From contig DBDB01000078.1 in the NCBI GenBank assembly GCA_002293345.1, forward strand, positions 1 to 25,964: 25,964 nucleotides of DNA, given 5' to 3'. Under the pieces are notes generated by a model, which saw nothing but the letters and a program-made list of their open reading frames with translations, was not told the DNA's origin and did not search any database. A program made the translations under genes and the position numbers. This document shows positions 14,417 to 20,639 of the stretch, in pieces; within the stretch, counting starts at the first letter, position 1, and the number at the start of each line of letters is the position of its first letter. The stretch comes from Alistipes sp. UBA943 (lineage in GTDB: Bacteria > Bacteroidota > Bacteroidia > Bacteroidales > Rikenellaceae).

Positions 14417-15454
14417 ATGAGAAGCGACAGGACTATAAACATTGTAGAATACATCAAAACCCACCCAGGAACCTCCTCTTCAGAGATCATCTCGGGGCTT
14501 GGGTTGGAGGTGTCATCCGCCACGCTTCGACGCGATCTTGGGCGGCTGATTGCCGAAAACAAACTTCGTGTCGACGGCCAAAACAAGGGGGCGCGATATT
14601 TCCTCTCGCCGACCTACGAAATGTTTGCCCCTATCGACCTCAACACCTACTTTGCGAAGGAGATCGACGAGCGAAAAATCCACGAAGGTTACAATTTCGA
14701 TCTGCTCGACTTGTTGGCTGGCGCACCGCTGTTCACTGCTCAAGAGCGCGAAAAACTCGAAACATTGCAACGACAATTTCGACAAAATGTATCCAAGTTA
14801 GCCTCGTCACAGTACAAAAAAGAGATGGAACGCCTGGCGGTCGATTTGAGTTGGAAGTCGTCGCAAATCGAGGGCAATACCTATTCGTTGCTCGAAACCG
14901 AACGCCTGTTGATGGAGCGCGAAACGGCCAAAGGCAAGTCGCTCGAGGAGGCAAAAATGCTGCTCAACCACAAAGAAGCACTCGATTATGTCATCGTGCA
15001 TCCCCACTACCTGCGACCTTTGACCTTGGCGAAAATCGAAAATATTCACGGAATTTTAGTGCAGGATTTGGGTGTCGATCGTAATATCCGTACCCGGAGT
15101 GTCGGCATCACAGGAACGAACTACCGCCCGTTGGATAACGAATTCCAAATTCGCGAGGCGTTGGAATCTGTGTGCGAATTGGTGAATCGGCGCGAGGGTG
15201 TTTTCGAGAAAGCCCTGTTGCTTCTCGTGCTGATTTCGTACATCCAGCCCTTCAACGATGGCAACAAGCGTACGGCGCGCATCGTGAGCAACGCCGAATT
15301 GATAGCGAATGATTACTGCCCGATCTCGTTCCGCACAGTCGATTCGATCGACTACAAAAAGGCGATGCTATTGTTCTACGAGCAGAACAACCTCTCGGCA
15401 TTCAAGCGCATCTTCATCGACCAGTTTGAGTTTGCGGTAAAAAGTTATTTTTAA
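14417..15454 (+). CDS. Fic-domain protein with N-terminal winged helix and variant catalytic motif
   Basis: A 345-residue protein. Residues about 7-64 form a winged helix (NIVEYIKTHPGTSSSEIISG, SSATLRRDLGRLIAENKLRV). Residues 148-153 (S-x3-E-G, within SSQIEGN) match the inhibitory helix motif [S/T]xxxE[G/N] of autoinhibited Fic enzymes. The Fic motif at 277-288 is QPFNDGNKRTAR: Gln277 stands where the catalytic His of HPFxDGNxR is expected. Fic enzymes normally transfer AMP or another nucleotide part to a hydroxyl side chain, and the His acts as base. With Gln this activity may be lost or changed. It is likely autoregulated through the operator upstream. It could be a toxin-antitoxin-like or regulatory protein. 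Confidence 0.88.
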   Translation: MRSDRTINIVEYIKTHPGTSSSEIISGLGLEVSSATLRRDLGRLIAENKLRVDGQNKGARYFLSPTYEMFAPIDLNTYFAKEIDERKIHEGYNFDLLDLLAGAPLFTAQEREKLETLQRQFRQNVSKLASSQYKKEMERLAVDLSWKSSQIEGNTYSLLETERLLMERETAKGKSLEEAKMLLNHKEALDYVIVHPHYLRPLTLAKIENIHGILVQDLGVDRNIRTRSVGITGTNYRPLDNEFQIREALESVCELVNRREGVFEKALLLLVLISYIQPFNDGNKRTARIVSNAELIANDYCPISFRTVDSIDYKKAMLLFYEQNNLSAFKRIFIDQFEFAVKSYF

Positions 15455-15466
15455 TAAACTGGTGAT

Positions 15467-15489
15467 ACATTACCCAAGAGCCGTAATGT
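15467..15489 (+). repeat. Weak hairpin downstream of the Fic gene
   Basis: ACATTAC (15467-15473) pairs with GTAATGT (15483-15489), 13 bp after the Fic stop. A second imperfect possibility is ACCAGTTT (15420-15427) with AAACTGGT (15456-15463). There is no T-run, so a terminator role is uncertain. Confidence 0.3.
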
Positions 15490-15583
15490 TATAGTTATGT
15501 GTGGATTTATCATGAATATTTTGATTTTTCCATAGATAATCATCGAGTGCACTCTGGAAAGACAAAATCTAAGTAAATCTGCA

Positions 15584-15603
15584 GTGCAACTTCAAAGTTG
15601 CAC
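15584..15603. promoter_or_regulatory. Near-perfect palindrome, possible operator
   Basis: GTGCAACTT (15584-15592) and AAGTTGCAC (15595-15603) are perfect 9-bp arms around CA. It lies about 70 bp upstream of the promoter of the HTH gene at 15709. The related GTGCAC is at 15548-15553. It may be an operator for the following HTH protein, or a small hairpin. Confidence 0.45.
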
Positions 15604-15651
15604 AAACCTATTACCCCGTGCTGTTACTTGGTTATTCTTCTGTGCGACTCC

Positions 15652-15683
15652 TTGGTTTTTGTGCATTGCTTCGGGTAATTTTG
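15652..15683 (+). promoter_or_regulatory. Promoter of the small HTH gene
   Basis: TTG at 15652-15654 and TAATTTTG at 15676-15683 are 21 nt apart and match the Bacteroidetes consensus. The leader to ATG 15709 is about 20 nt. Confidence 0.55.
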
Positions 15684-15708
15684 CCGGATAACTTAAAATT
15701 CATCAATT

Positions 15709-16017
15709 ATGTATCCAGCAAACGACAAAACACGCTCTTCGGAGATGAACTCAAGGCTTCTCAGCAAGAAACAGGCTGCTGCTGTATTTGGCGTCACCTA
15801 TCGTACCATCGAAAGATGGTTCAATTCAGGCTACATTAGCTACGTCCGCATCGGCGGACGTGTTTTTATTAGTTATGCCGAAATCTATCGGATCAAGGAT
15901 CAATTTCTCGATGTAAAACCCAACGGCAATTATATGGAATCGCAGATTCGAACCTTCGACGACATTCGTCGCCACTATGAGCAGCGCCAGAATTATTGTT
16001 ACGGAGCGCGGAGATAG
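15709..16017 (+). CDS. Small helix-turn-helix (HTH_17/excisionase-like) protein
   Basis: A 102-residue protein. Residues 15-70 read LLSKKQAAAVFGVTYRTIERWFNSGYI, then VRIGGRVFISYAEIYRI. This is the winged MerR-like HTH of excisionases: helix-turn-helix, a basic wing with the GGR turn, then the D/YxExxR helix. The tail is polar and rich in aromatic and basic residues (IRRHYEQRQNYCYGARR). Such proteins bind element ends to steer excision, or act as small repressors. ATG 15745 is a second possible start. A strong terminator follows the stop codon. Confidence 0.8.
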   Translation: MYPANDKTRSSEMNSRLLSKKQAAAVFGVTYRTIERWFNSGYISYVRIGGRVFISYAEIYRIKDQFLDVKPNGNYMESQIRTFDDIRRHYEQRQNYCYGARR

Positions 16018-16019
16018 CG

Positions 16020-16054
16020 AAATTCGGCGGACAATGTCCGCCGAATTTGTTTTT
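16020..16054 (+). terminator. Strong intrinsic terminator
   Basis: A perfect stem of 13 bp (16020-16032 with 16036-16048) has an AAT loop and is followed by GTTTTT. It begins three bases after the HTH gene stop. Its core GCGGAC-AAT-GTCCGC is related to palindromes inside yhcG at 18526-18550 and 18592-18616. Confidence 0.8.
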
Positions 16055-16077
16055 CAGAACCTCAGTAGAGACCTTAT

Positions 16078-16110
16078 TTTGTCGCAAAAATAACGCAAAT
16101 TTGCGACAAA
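16078..16110. repeat. Inverted repeat between convergent genes
   Basis: TTTGTCGCAAA (16078-16088) and TTTGCGACAAA (16100-16110) are perfect 11-bp arms with an 11-nt spacer. TTGCGACAAA also occurs at 13951-13960 near the integrase promoter. It lies downstream of the minus-strand YjbR gene and could end its transcription or bind a protein. Confidence 0.45.
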
Positions 16111-16133
16111 CTTGCGATACAAGACATTGATAA

Positions 16134-16523
16134 TCAGATGCTAATTCGTATTCCGTTCTTCTCAATCGCCGCAGCCACCTCCTCCCGCAGCGATTTTGGG
16201 GTAATGCCTTTGGCGACCAACAGGTAGGAATTGAGCAGTTGTTCCTTCACAAAACTGTCCGGCAATTCGCCACTCGTACTCACGCCATTCCAGTGCGTTT
16301 TATTTCCGTGATACGCAGGCGTGACGAGATTCGGATAACGCTCCCGCAGTTCAATCGCCTCGTCAGGGTCGCACTTCACCGCAATCCACGGGAAATCGAC
16401 CATGTCGGCATAACAAAACATCTTCCCGCCGACCTTGTAGACGAGTGTCGTCTCATCGAACGGCGTGGTCTCCTCCACGCACGGCAACGACAGGCAGTAT
16501 TCGCGAAATTCCATAATGTCCAT
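16134..16523 (-). CDS. YjbR/MmcQ family protein
   Basis: A 129-residue protein of the YjbR (DUF419) family, small alpha/beta proteins with a CyaY-like, double-wing DNA-binding-like fold and no proven enzyme activity. Family features: EFREYCLSLPCVEETTPF near the start, TLVYKVGGKMFCYADM, WIAVKCDPDEAIELRERYP, YHGNKTHWNGVSTSGELP and a C-terminal helix (SYLLVAKGITPKSLREE). Two starts are possible, M1 at 16523 and M4 at 16514. The -7 box TATCTTTG ends just 4 nt upstream of M1, which suggests a leaderless mRNA. Its 5' end and promoter are duplicated at 18139-18191. Confidence 0.88.
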   Translation of the reverse strand: MDIMEFREYCLSLPCVEETTPFDETTLVYKVGGKMFCYADMVDFPWIAVKCDPDEAIELRERYPNLVTPAYHGNKTHWNGVSTSGELPDSFVKEQLLNSYLLVAKGITPKSLREEVAAAIEKNGIRISI

Positions 16524-16535
16524 ACGGCAAAGATA
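16483..16535. repeat. 53-bp direct repeat, left copy (5' end of yjbR)
   Basis: These 53 bases cover the first codons of the YjbR gene and its promoter. They recur at 18139-18191 with three differences (at 16487, 16525 and 16528). The two copies lie 1656 bp apart and enclose the AbiE module. Confidence 0.85.
16528..16535 (-). promoter_or_regulatory. -7 box of the YjbR gene
   Basis: TATCTTTG on the minus strand ends 4 nt before the ATG at 16523. In the duplicate copy the final G has become T, which breaks the box. Confidence 0.55.
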
Positions 16536-16574
16536 ATCGATTTCTCAATAACACCCTCCATGCGGCAGAATCGG

Positions 16575-16607
16575 CTTGTCCGAAATATAGCATAAATTTC
16601 GGACAAG
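16575..16607. promoter_or_regulatory. Large inverted repeat upstream of abiEi, possible operator
   Basis: CTTGTCCGAAAT (16575-16586) and ATTTCGGACAAG (16596-16607) are perfect 12-bp arms with a 9-nt spacer, about 50 bp upstream of the abiEi -7 box. AbiEi antitoxins are known to repress their own operon by binding inverted repeats, so this is a natural candidate. It could also form an RNA hairpin. Confidence 0.5.
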
Positions 16608-16630
16608 GAGCGACAATAATTAACACTTCA

Positions 16631-16663
16631 TTTGCGATAATCTACAAATTATGTATATCTTTG
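16631..16663 (+). promoter_or_regulatory. Promoter of the AbiE operon
   Basis: TTTG at 16631-16634 and TATCTTTG at 16656-16663 are separated by 21 nt, an excellent match to the Bacteroidetes promoter. The leader to the start codon at 16680 is about 12 nt. Confidence 0.7.
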
Positions 16664-16679
16664 CGATTGAAATGTTGAT

Positions 16680-17504
16680 TTGAGGCCGGTGAAAAGCGAA
16701 CAAACGATAAGGGAATGGGTTCTCGACTTGCCGAAGAGAGGAAGGGTTACTTTCTCCCTCGACGATATCGATACGCATTTTCCCTCTATAACACAAGCCA
16801 ATAAACGCGTCGCGCTTTGGCGAATGGTCGAGGCCGGTAAAATTCAGTCTGTATGGAGAGGCTTTTACGTGGTCGTTCCTATCGAATATGAACTCAAAGG
16901 CATTGTGCCGCCGGTGGTTTATATCGACCAACTGATGACCTATCTGAAAAAGGATTATTACATCGGTCTGCTGAACGCCGCTGCGTTTTATGGGGCCGCT
17001 CATCAGCAACCACAGGAGTTCACGGTCGTTGCGGGAGGGACAACACTGCGCGATAAACTCAAAAACGGCGTGAAGATAAATTTCGTGTCGAAAAAGGAGA
17101 TTCCCAACGCCTTTGTGCAGAAAAGAACGGGCAAAACAGGCGATGTGTCGGTGTCGAGTCCGGAGCTCACGGCTTTTGATTTGCTGCTGTATCAAAAGGA
17201 GGTTGGAGGCCTGAGTCGAGTGTGTACGGTTCTGAACGAGTTGGTCGACGAGATGGATTTTGATAAACTCACGCCCGACTTCTTGGGACTTTTCCCAGTT
17301 GCGATTATTCAACGTTTTGGCTATATTTTGGATGAGGTGTTGGAGCAGGGAGCCAAAGCCAAGGTACTCATGGACAAGGTGAAGCAGGCTGGTTTCAAGT
17401 TCAGAAAAATGCCACTTAAGACCGATGTCCAATTAGGTGAACAATCCGAGTTCAACAAGATGTGGAAAATACTAATTAACGAATATATAGAAATAGACGA
17501 ATGA
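16680..17504 (+). CDS. abiEi: AbiEi-type antitoxin (type IV toxin-antitoxin)
   Basis: A 274-residue protein. The start is TTG 16680 or GTG 16689; an in-frame TGA at 16668 excludes earlier starts. The N-terminal winged helix reads IREWVLDLPKRGRVTFSLDD, then HFPSITQANKRVALWRMVEAGKI and WRGFYVVVP. The C-terminal domain has the AbiEi_4-type pattern YIGLLNAAAFYGAAHQQPQE, VKINFVSKKEI, VSSPELTAFDLLLYQKEVGG. In AbiE systems this protein represses the operon and counteracts the nucleotidyltransferase toxin AbiEii without binding it directly. The stop overlaps the toxin start (ATGA). The toxin is damaged here, so the gene survives as an orphan antitoxin and probable repressor. Confidence 0.85.
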   Translation: MRPVKSEQTIREWVLDLPKRGRVTFSLDDIDTHFPSITQANKRVALWRMVEAGKIQSVWRGFYVVVPIEYELKGIVPPVVYIDQLMTYLKKDYYIGLLNAAAFYGAAHQQPQEFTVVAGGTTLRDKLKNGVKINFVSKKEIPNAFVQKRTGKTGDVSVSSPELTAFDLLLYQKEVGGLSRVCTVLNELVDEMDFDKLTPDFLGLFPVAIIQRFGYILDEVLEQGAKAKVLMDKVKQAGFKFRKMPLKTDVQLGEQSEFNKMWKILINEYIEIDE

Positions 17505-18053
17505 TCCCAGAATCAGCAGTTGTTGAGTGGCGCGAGACTGTACCGTGGGCAGAAGACTTGCAAGTGGAGCAGGACTTAATCATCTGCCGTGCACTCGTGG
17601 CGATATACAAGGATGAGTTTCTGTCGAAATGTCTTGCCTTTCGAGGCGATCCATTTCAAAGTTGAGAGCCAATGGTTTTCGGGCGAGTGTGATATTCTTA
17701 CCTATCCGTTGAACGAACTGGTTGGCACGAAAGTCAGGGCATTGTACGAGCGCCGCAAAGGACGTGACCTGTTCGATCTGCATCGGGCATTGCAAGACGA
17801 TCGGCTGAATGCAGATGATGTGATGGACTGTTTTCTGAAATACATGGAGAACGAAGGCAAAAAGCCGTCGCACGCGCTCTACACGAGCAATATGGATAAC
17901 AAACTCAATAACGGCGAGTTCCTGGACGATACGAACAATCTGCTCCGTCCCGGTACAGAGTATAATCCGGCGGAGAGTTACCGCGTCGTGAAAGAGAAAT
18001 TGATCGACAAGTTACCCCAATCCAAACCACGCAAATCACCCAATAAGGCATAG
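17501..18053 (+). pseudogene. abiEii: AbiEii toxin with internal deletion and frameshift
   Basis: The toxin start overlaps the antitoxin stop. Frame 1 (17501-17665) reads MIPESAVVEWRETVPW, VEQDLIICRALVAIY and LAFRG, a standard AbiEii N-terminus, then stops at 17663-17665. A second frame, meaningful from about 17635 to 18053, continues AIHFKVESQWFSGECDILTY, LNELVGTKVRALYERRKGRD, the AbiEii C-terminal half. The intervening catalytic core of about 100 residues is missing, including GGTxLxK and the SxDxD metal site. At the junction CTTGCCTTTCGAGGC can encode LAFRG in one frame and LPFEA in the other, so deletion between short homologies is likely. The toxin should be inactive. Confidence 0.85.
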
Positions 18054-18138
18054 CATATGGCCAAGAAACGATTACCCTTGCTGCGGCAAGAGTCTCAGCA
18101 AGAGTCGTGGGTCAGGTCTCCTTGATTTTTTCAATTCT

Positions 18139-18191
18139 GGCAGCGACAGGCAGTATTCGCGAAATTCCATAATGTCCATAGGGAAAAGATA
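18139..18191. repeat. 53-bp direct repeat, right copy (yjbR 5' remnant)
   Basis: A near-identical copy of 16483-16535 in the same orientation, without the rest of the YjbR gene. It marks the right border of the AbiE segment. The next gene, yhcG, starts 50 bp further on. Confidence 0.85.
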
Positions 18192-18212
18192 GTAACTAAC
18201 AATGGATTTTAT

Positions 18213-18220
18213 TACCTTTG
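18213..18220 (+). promoter_or_regulatory. -7 box of the YhcG-type gene
   Basis: TACCTTTG fits TAnnTTTG and lies 20 nt before ATG 18241. It falls inside the longer frame that would start at 18202, so the start at 18241 is preferred. Confidence 0.55.
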
Positions 18221-18240
18221 CAACTATACTTTCGAGACAT

Positions 18241-19341
18241 ATGAAAATAAAGCAACCGACTTTTGAACAGCTGATAGAAAGCGTTTATCAAGCCCATAGT
18301 GTGTTGCAGACTAATGCCGTTCAGGCGGTCAATCAATCGTTGACACTTCGAAATTGGCTGATTGGTTGCTACATCCTCGAATATGAGCAGAATGGAGCGG
18401 ACAGAGCGGAATATGGCTCGAGGTTGCTCGAAGATATCGCGGTCAAGCTGAAATCCAAAGGAATCAAGGGCTTGAGGAGTCGCGAACTTCATTCATGTAG
18501 GTTGTTCTATATGAGTTACCCGCAAATTTTGCGGTCAGTGTCCGCAAAATTACAGCAGTCGAATAACGAGATACTTATCGATCAATTACCGATTTTGCGG
18601 ACAGCGTCCGCCGAATCTCCGGATTTGCCACCCGAGTTGCTTCTATCCAAGCTGAGCTATTCTCATTTTCTGGAACTTATTCGGGTTGATGATCCTCTAC
18701 AGCGCCTCTTTTACGAGGTCGAGACCATCAAAAACAATTGGAGTGTCCGTGAGTTGGCGCGGGCCATTGACACCTCCTTGGCTCTGCGCACTACACTTTC
18801 CACGAACAAAGAGGCTGTTATTGCCAAAATCAAGAATCTTAAGCCGACCAACAGCGTGGATATCATCCGCAACCCGCTGGTGCTGGAGTTTTTGGGCTTG
18901 GAAGAGAAGAGCGAGTATAGCGAGTCGGATTTGGAGCAGGCCATTTTGAACCACCTTCAAAAATTCTTGATGGAACTGGGGACAGGGTTCTGTTTCGAAG
19001 CACGCCAAAAACGTATCACGTTCGACAACACGCACTACTACATCGACCTGGTCTTCTACCATCGCATCCTCAAATGCCACGTGCTCATCGATCTCAAAAT
19101 CGGGAAATACACCCATGCCGATGCCGGTCAGATGACCCTCTATCTGAATTATTACGAGGCCGAAATGATGGCCGAAGGCGATAATCCACCTATCGGAATC
19201 ATCCTTTGTGCTGACAAAAATGAGGCATTGGTGAAATACACGACCGCCAAGATGGACGACAAAATGTTCGTCTCGAAATACCTCCTTTCGCTGCCGGATA
19301 AGAAGACGCTCGAGGGATTCATCAAAAAGGAACTGGAATAA
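18241..19341 (+). CDS. YhcG/DUF1016 PD-(D/E)XK nuclease family protein
   Basis: A 366-residue protein from ATG 18241; an in-frame ATG at 18202 lies upstream of the promoter box. The N-terminal DUF1016 domain (about 5-150) reads LTLRNWLIGCYILEYEQNGADRAEYG, RSRELHSCRLFY and LSKLSYSHFLELIRVDDPL, with the signature NNWSVREL at 165-172. The C-terminal nuclease domain has E253, D269 in YIDLVFY, and D284-L-K286 in LIDLKIGKY, a PD-(D/E)XK set. Residues 96-123 hold two copies of ILR(S/T)xSA encoded by DNA palindromes. YhcG-like proteins occur in defence and mobile loci and act on DNA or replication forks. A lipoprotein gene follows after 16 bp. Confidence 0.88.
   Translation: MKIKQPTFEQLIESVYQAHSVLQTNAVQAVNQSLTLRNWLIGCYILEYEQNGADRAEYGSRLLEDIAVKLKSKGIKGLRSRELHSCRLFYMSYPQILRSVSAKLQQSNNEILIDQLPILRTASAESPDLPPELLLSKLSYSHFLELIRVDDPLQRLFYEVETIKNNWSVRELARAIDTSLALRTTLSTNKEAVIAKIKNLKPTNSVDIIRNPLVLEFLGLEEKSEYSESDLEQAILNHLQKFLMELGTGFCFEARQKRITFDNTHYYIDLVFYHRILKCHVLIDLKIGKYTHADAGQMTLYLNYYEAEMMAEGDNPPIGIILCADKNEALVKYTTAKMDDKMFVSKYLLSLPDKKTLEGFIKKELE
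18526..18616. repeat. Two palindromes inserted in-frame in yhcG
   Basis: Copy 1 at 18526-18550 has arms ATTTTGCGG/CCGCAAAAT. Copy 2 at 18592-18616 has core GCGGAC-AGC-GTCCGC. Copies start 66 bp (22 codons) apart and encode ILRSVSAK and ILRTASAE. The right half of copy 2, GTCCGCCGAAT, is identical to the right half of the terminator at 16036-16046. Confidence 0.7.
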
Positions 19342-19357
19342 AATAGTATTTGGGATT

Positions 19358-19957
19358 ATGAAATTGAGAAACTTTTGGCAAATACTTTTTGCCACCACAA
19401 TGAGCCTCACGATGGCTGCTTGCGTTTCCCCTCGCATCAGTCAGGAGGAATGGAATGACATCGGAGCCTCGGTTGCCTCTTCCATGAAATTCTACATCGC
19501 CGTCGAGAAAACCCAAGCCCAGGCACAGGAGCGTCGTCAGAATGCTGATATTTGGAGTTGGCAAAAGGAGGAGAGTGTGTATGAAGTACGCGAAGCGACT
19601 TTGAAACACATCGTGGCCTATTTTCACGAGACCAGTGAGTGGGATGCTATCCCGAACCTGCAAAAGAATTTCGATGCAGGCGAAGTTTGGAGTGCTATCA
19701 AGGATGCCATACCGGCAGCATCGAAGCATTTTACCAACGCCGCTGCTGTTGAACACGTCAAGTGGACAATAGACAACTTGGCAAAGGAATATACTCGACT
19801 CAACCGAGTTGAGTTCAAATTACCCGAATTCGTGTCGAAAACCAAAAACAGAGAGGTTTTCAAGTCATACTGCACCTATAACGACACGTATTACAAAATC
19901 GTCCGGACTTCGGACGGCGGGTATCTTTGGGATTTTTCGGATATATTTATCGACTAA
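19358..19957 (+). CDS. Small lipoprotein of the island, unknown
   Basis: A 199-residue protein with a basic start (MKLRNF), a hydrophobic core and lipobox MAAC at Cys22. The mature part is mainly helical and charged (ISQEEWNDIGASVASSMKFY, AQAQERRQNADIW). It ends in a short beta-like stretch with aromatic residues (YCTYNDTYYKIV, GGYLWDFSDIFID). No family is recognised. It lies between a nuclease gene and an HTH gene in the same operon (16 and 3 bp gaps). An envelope protein here is unexpected; surface exclusion or an envelope-linked defence role are only guesses. Confidence 0.7.
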   Translation: MKLRNFWQILFATTMSLTMAACVSPRISQEEWNDIGASVASSMKFYIAVEKTQAQAQERRQNADIWSWQKEESVYEVREATLKHIVAYFHETSEWDAIPNLQKNFDAGEVWSAIKDAIPAASKHFTNAAAVEHVKWTIDNLAKEYTRLNRVEFKLPEFVSKTKNREVFKSYCTYNDTYYKIVRTSDGGYLWDFSDIFID

Positions 19958-19960
19958 CAT

Positions 19961-20545
19961 ATGTCCAAAAAACTAACCTTTGACAATCTGCCCGCAGCAG
20001 TAGAGAAAATATTGGAGTTACTCACCTCGGGTGGCACGGATCATACGGCTCTGCCCGAGCTTGTGCAACGAATGACCCTCCTCGAAAAGAAACTCGACAA
20101 TCTTCAAAAGAGCGTCACGCCCAACCGCCCCACGATGGATATGCACGAGGTGTGTCGTGCGTTGAAGCTCCGTCCGAAGGCCGTGAATGAATTAGCCATG
20201 CAGGGAGTCTTGGTGTCCCATTCCGAGGACCGTAAAACGTTGTTCTATGAGGATGACGTTGTGAAAGTCTTCATGACGATGCCCGCGTGGAGGGCAGCAA
20301 TGGCCAAACCAAAACCTGTCAGCTCGGCTCCAGCCACGGAAGCTATACCCGATGTTCATGGCCGTATCGATATTAACACCGCTGCCAAAATTCTGGATCG
20401 TTCCACCGCCGCGATCTACCAACTCGTCAGCACCCAAAAAGTCCCCCACCACAAGGATGGCCGCAAGGTCTATTTTGATGCCGAAGAGTTGCATAAGTGG
20501 GGTCAAAGCCATCCGGCGAGAAAAAGAAAAATAAGAACACGATAA
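19961..20545 (+). CDS. Protein with two HTH_17-like DNA-binding modules
   Basis: A 194-residue protein. Residues about 5-52 look like a short coiled coil (LLTSGG, LVQRMTLLEKKLDNLQKSV). Residues about 58-108 form a first excisionase-like HTH: MDMHEVCRALKLRPKAVNEL, GVLVSHSEDRKTLFYEDDVV. Residues about 136-185 form a second: IDINTAAKILDRSTAAIYQL, KVPHHKDGRKVYFDAEELHKW. A very basic tail follows (ARKRKIRTR). Two such modules in one chain would recognise a longer or bipartite DNA site, as expected for an element-end-binding or partner-recruiting factor. It starts 3 nt after the lipoprotein gene stop. Confidence 0.75.
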   Translation: MSKKLTFDNLPAAVEKILELLTSGGTDHTALPELVQRMTLLEKKLDNLQKSVTPNRPTMDMHEVCRALKLRPKAVNELAMQGVLVSHSEDRKTLFYEDDVVKVFMTMPAWRAAMAKPKPVSSAPATEAIPDVHGRIDINTAAKILDRSTAAIYQLVSTQKVPHHKDGRKVYFDAEELHKWGQSHPARKRKIRTR

Positions 20546-20586
20546 TTATACACTTAGACGCTTCGGAATGAATCGTGTTATATGTG

Positions 20587-20614
20587 TTGCGATTACAATA
20601 ATTTCGTACATTTG
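20587..20614 (+). promoter_or_regulatory. Promoter of the methyltransferase-ATPase operon
   Basis: TTG at 20587-20589 and TACATTTG at 20607-20614 are 17 nt apart. The -7 box lies 25 nt upstream of ATG 20640. Base composition changes to AT-rich from about here. Confidence 0.6.
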
Positions 20615-20639
20615 TGTGATTTACATTGGATAAAAATAG

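Noticed and set aside
15618..15839. A 73-codon plus-strand frame overlapping the HTH gene start
   Set aside because: It overlaps the promoter and the 5' part of a better-supported HTH gene in another frame and has no recognisable domain.
18057..18125. A 22-codon frame MAKKRLPLL... after the AbiEii pseudogene
   Set aside because: Very short, low complexity (repeated QES), and directly next to the 53-bp repeat. It is more likely a junction remnant than a gene.
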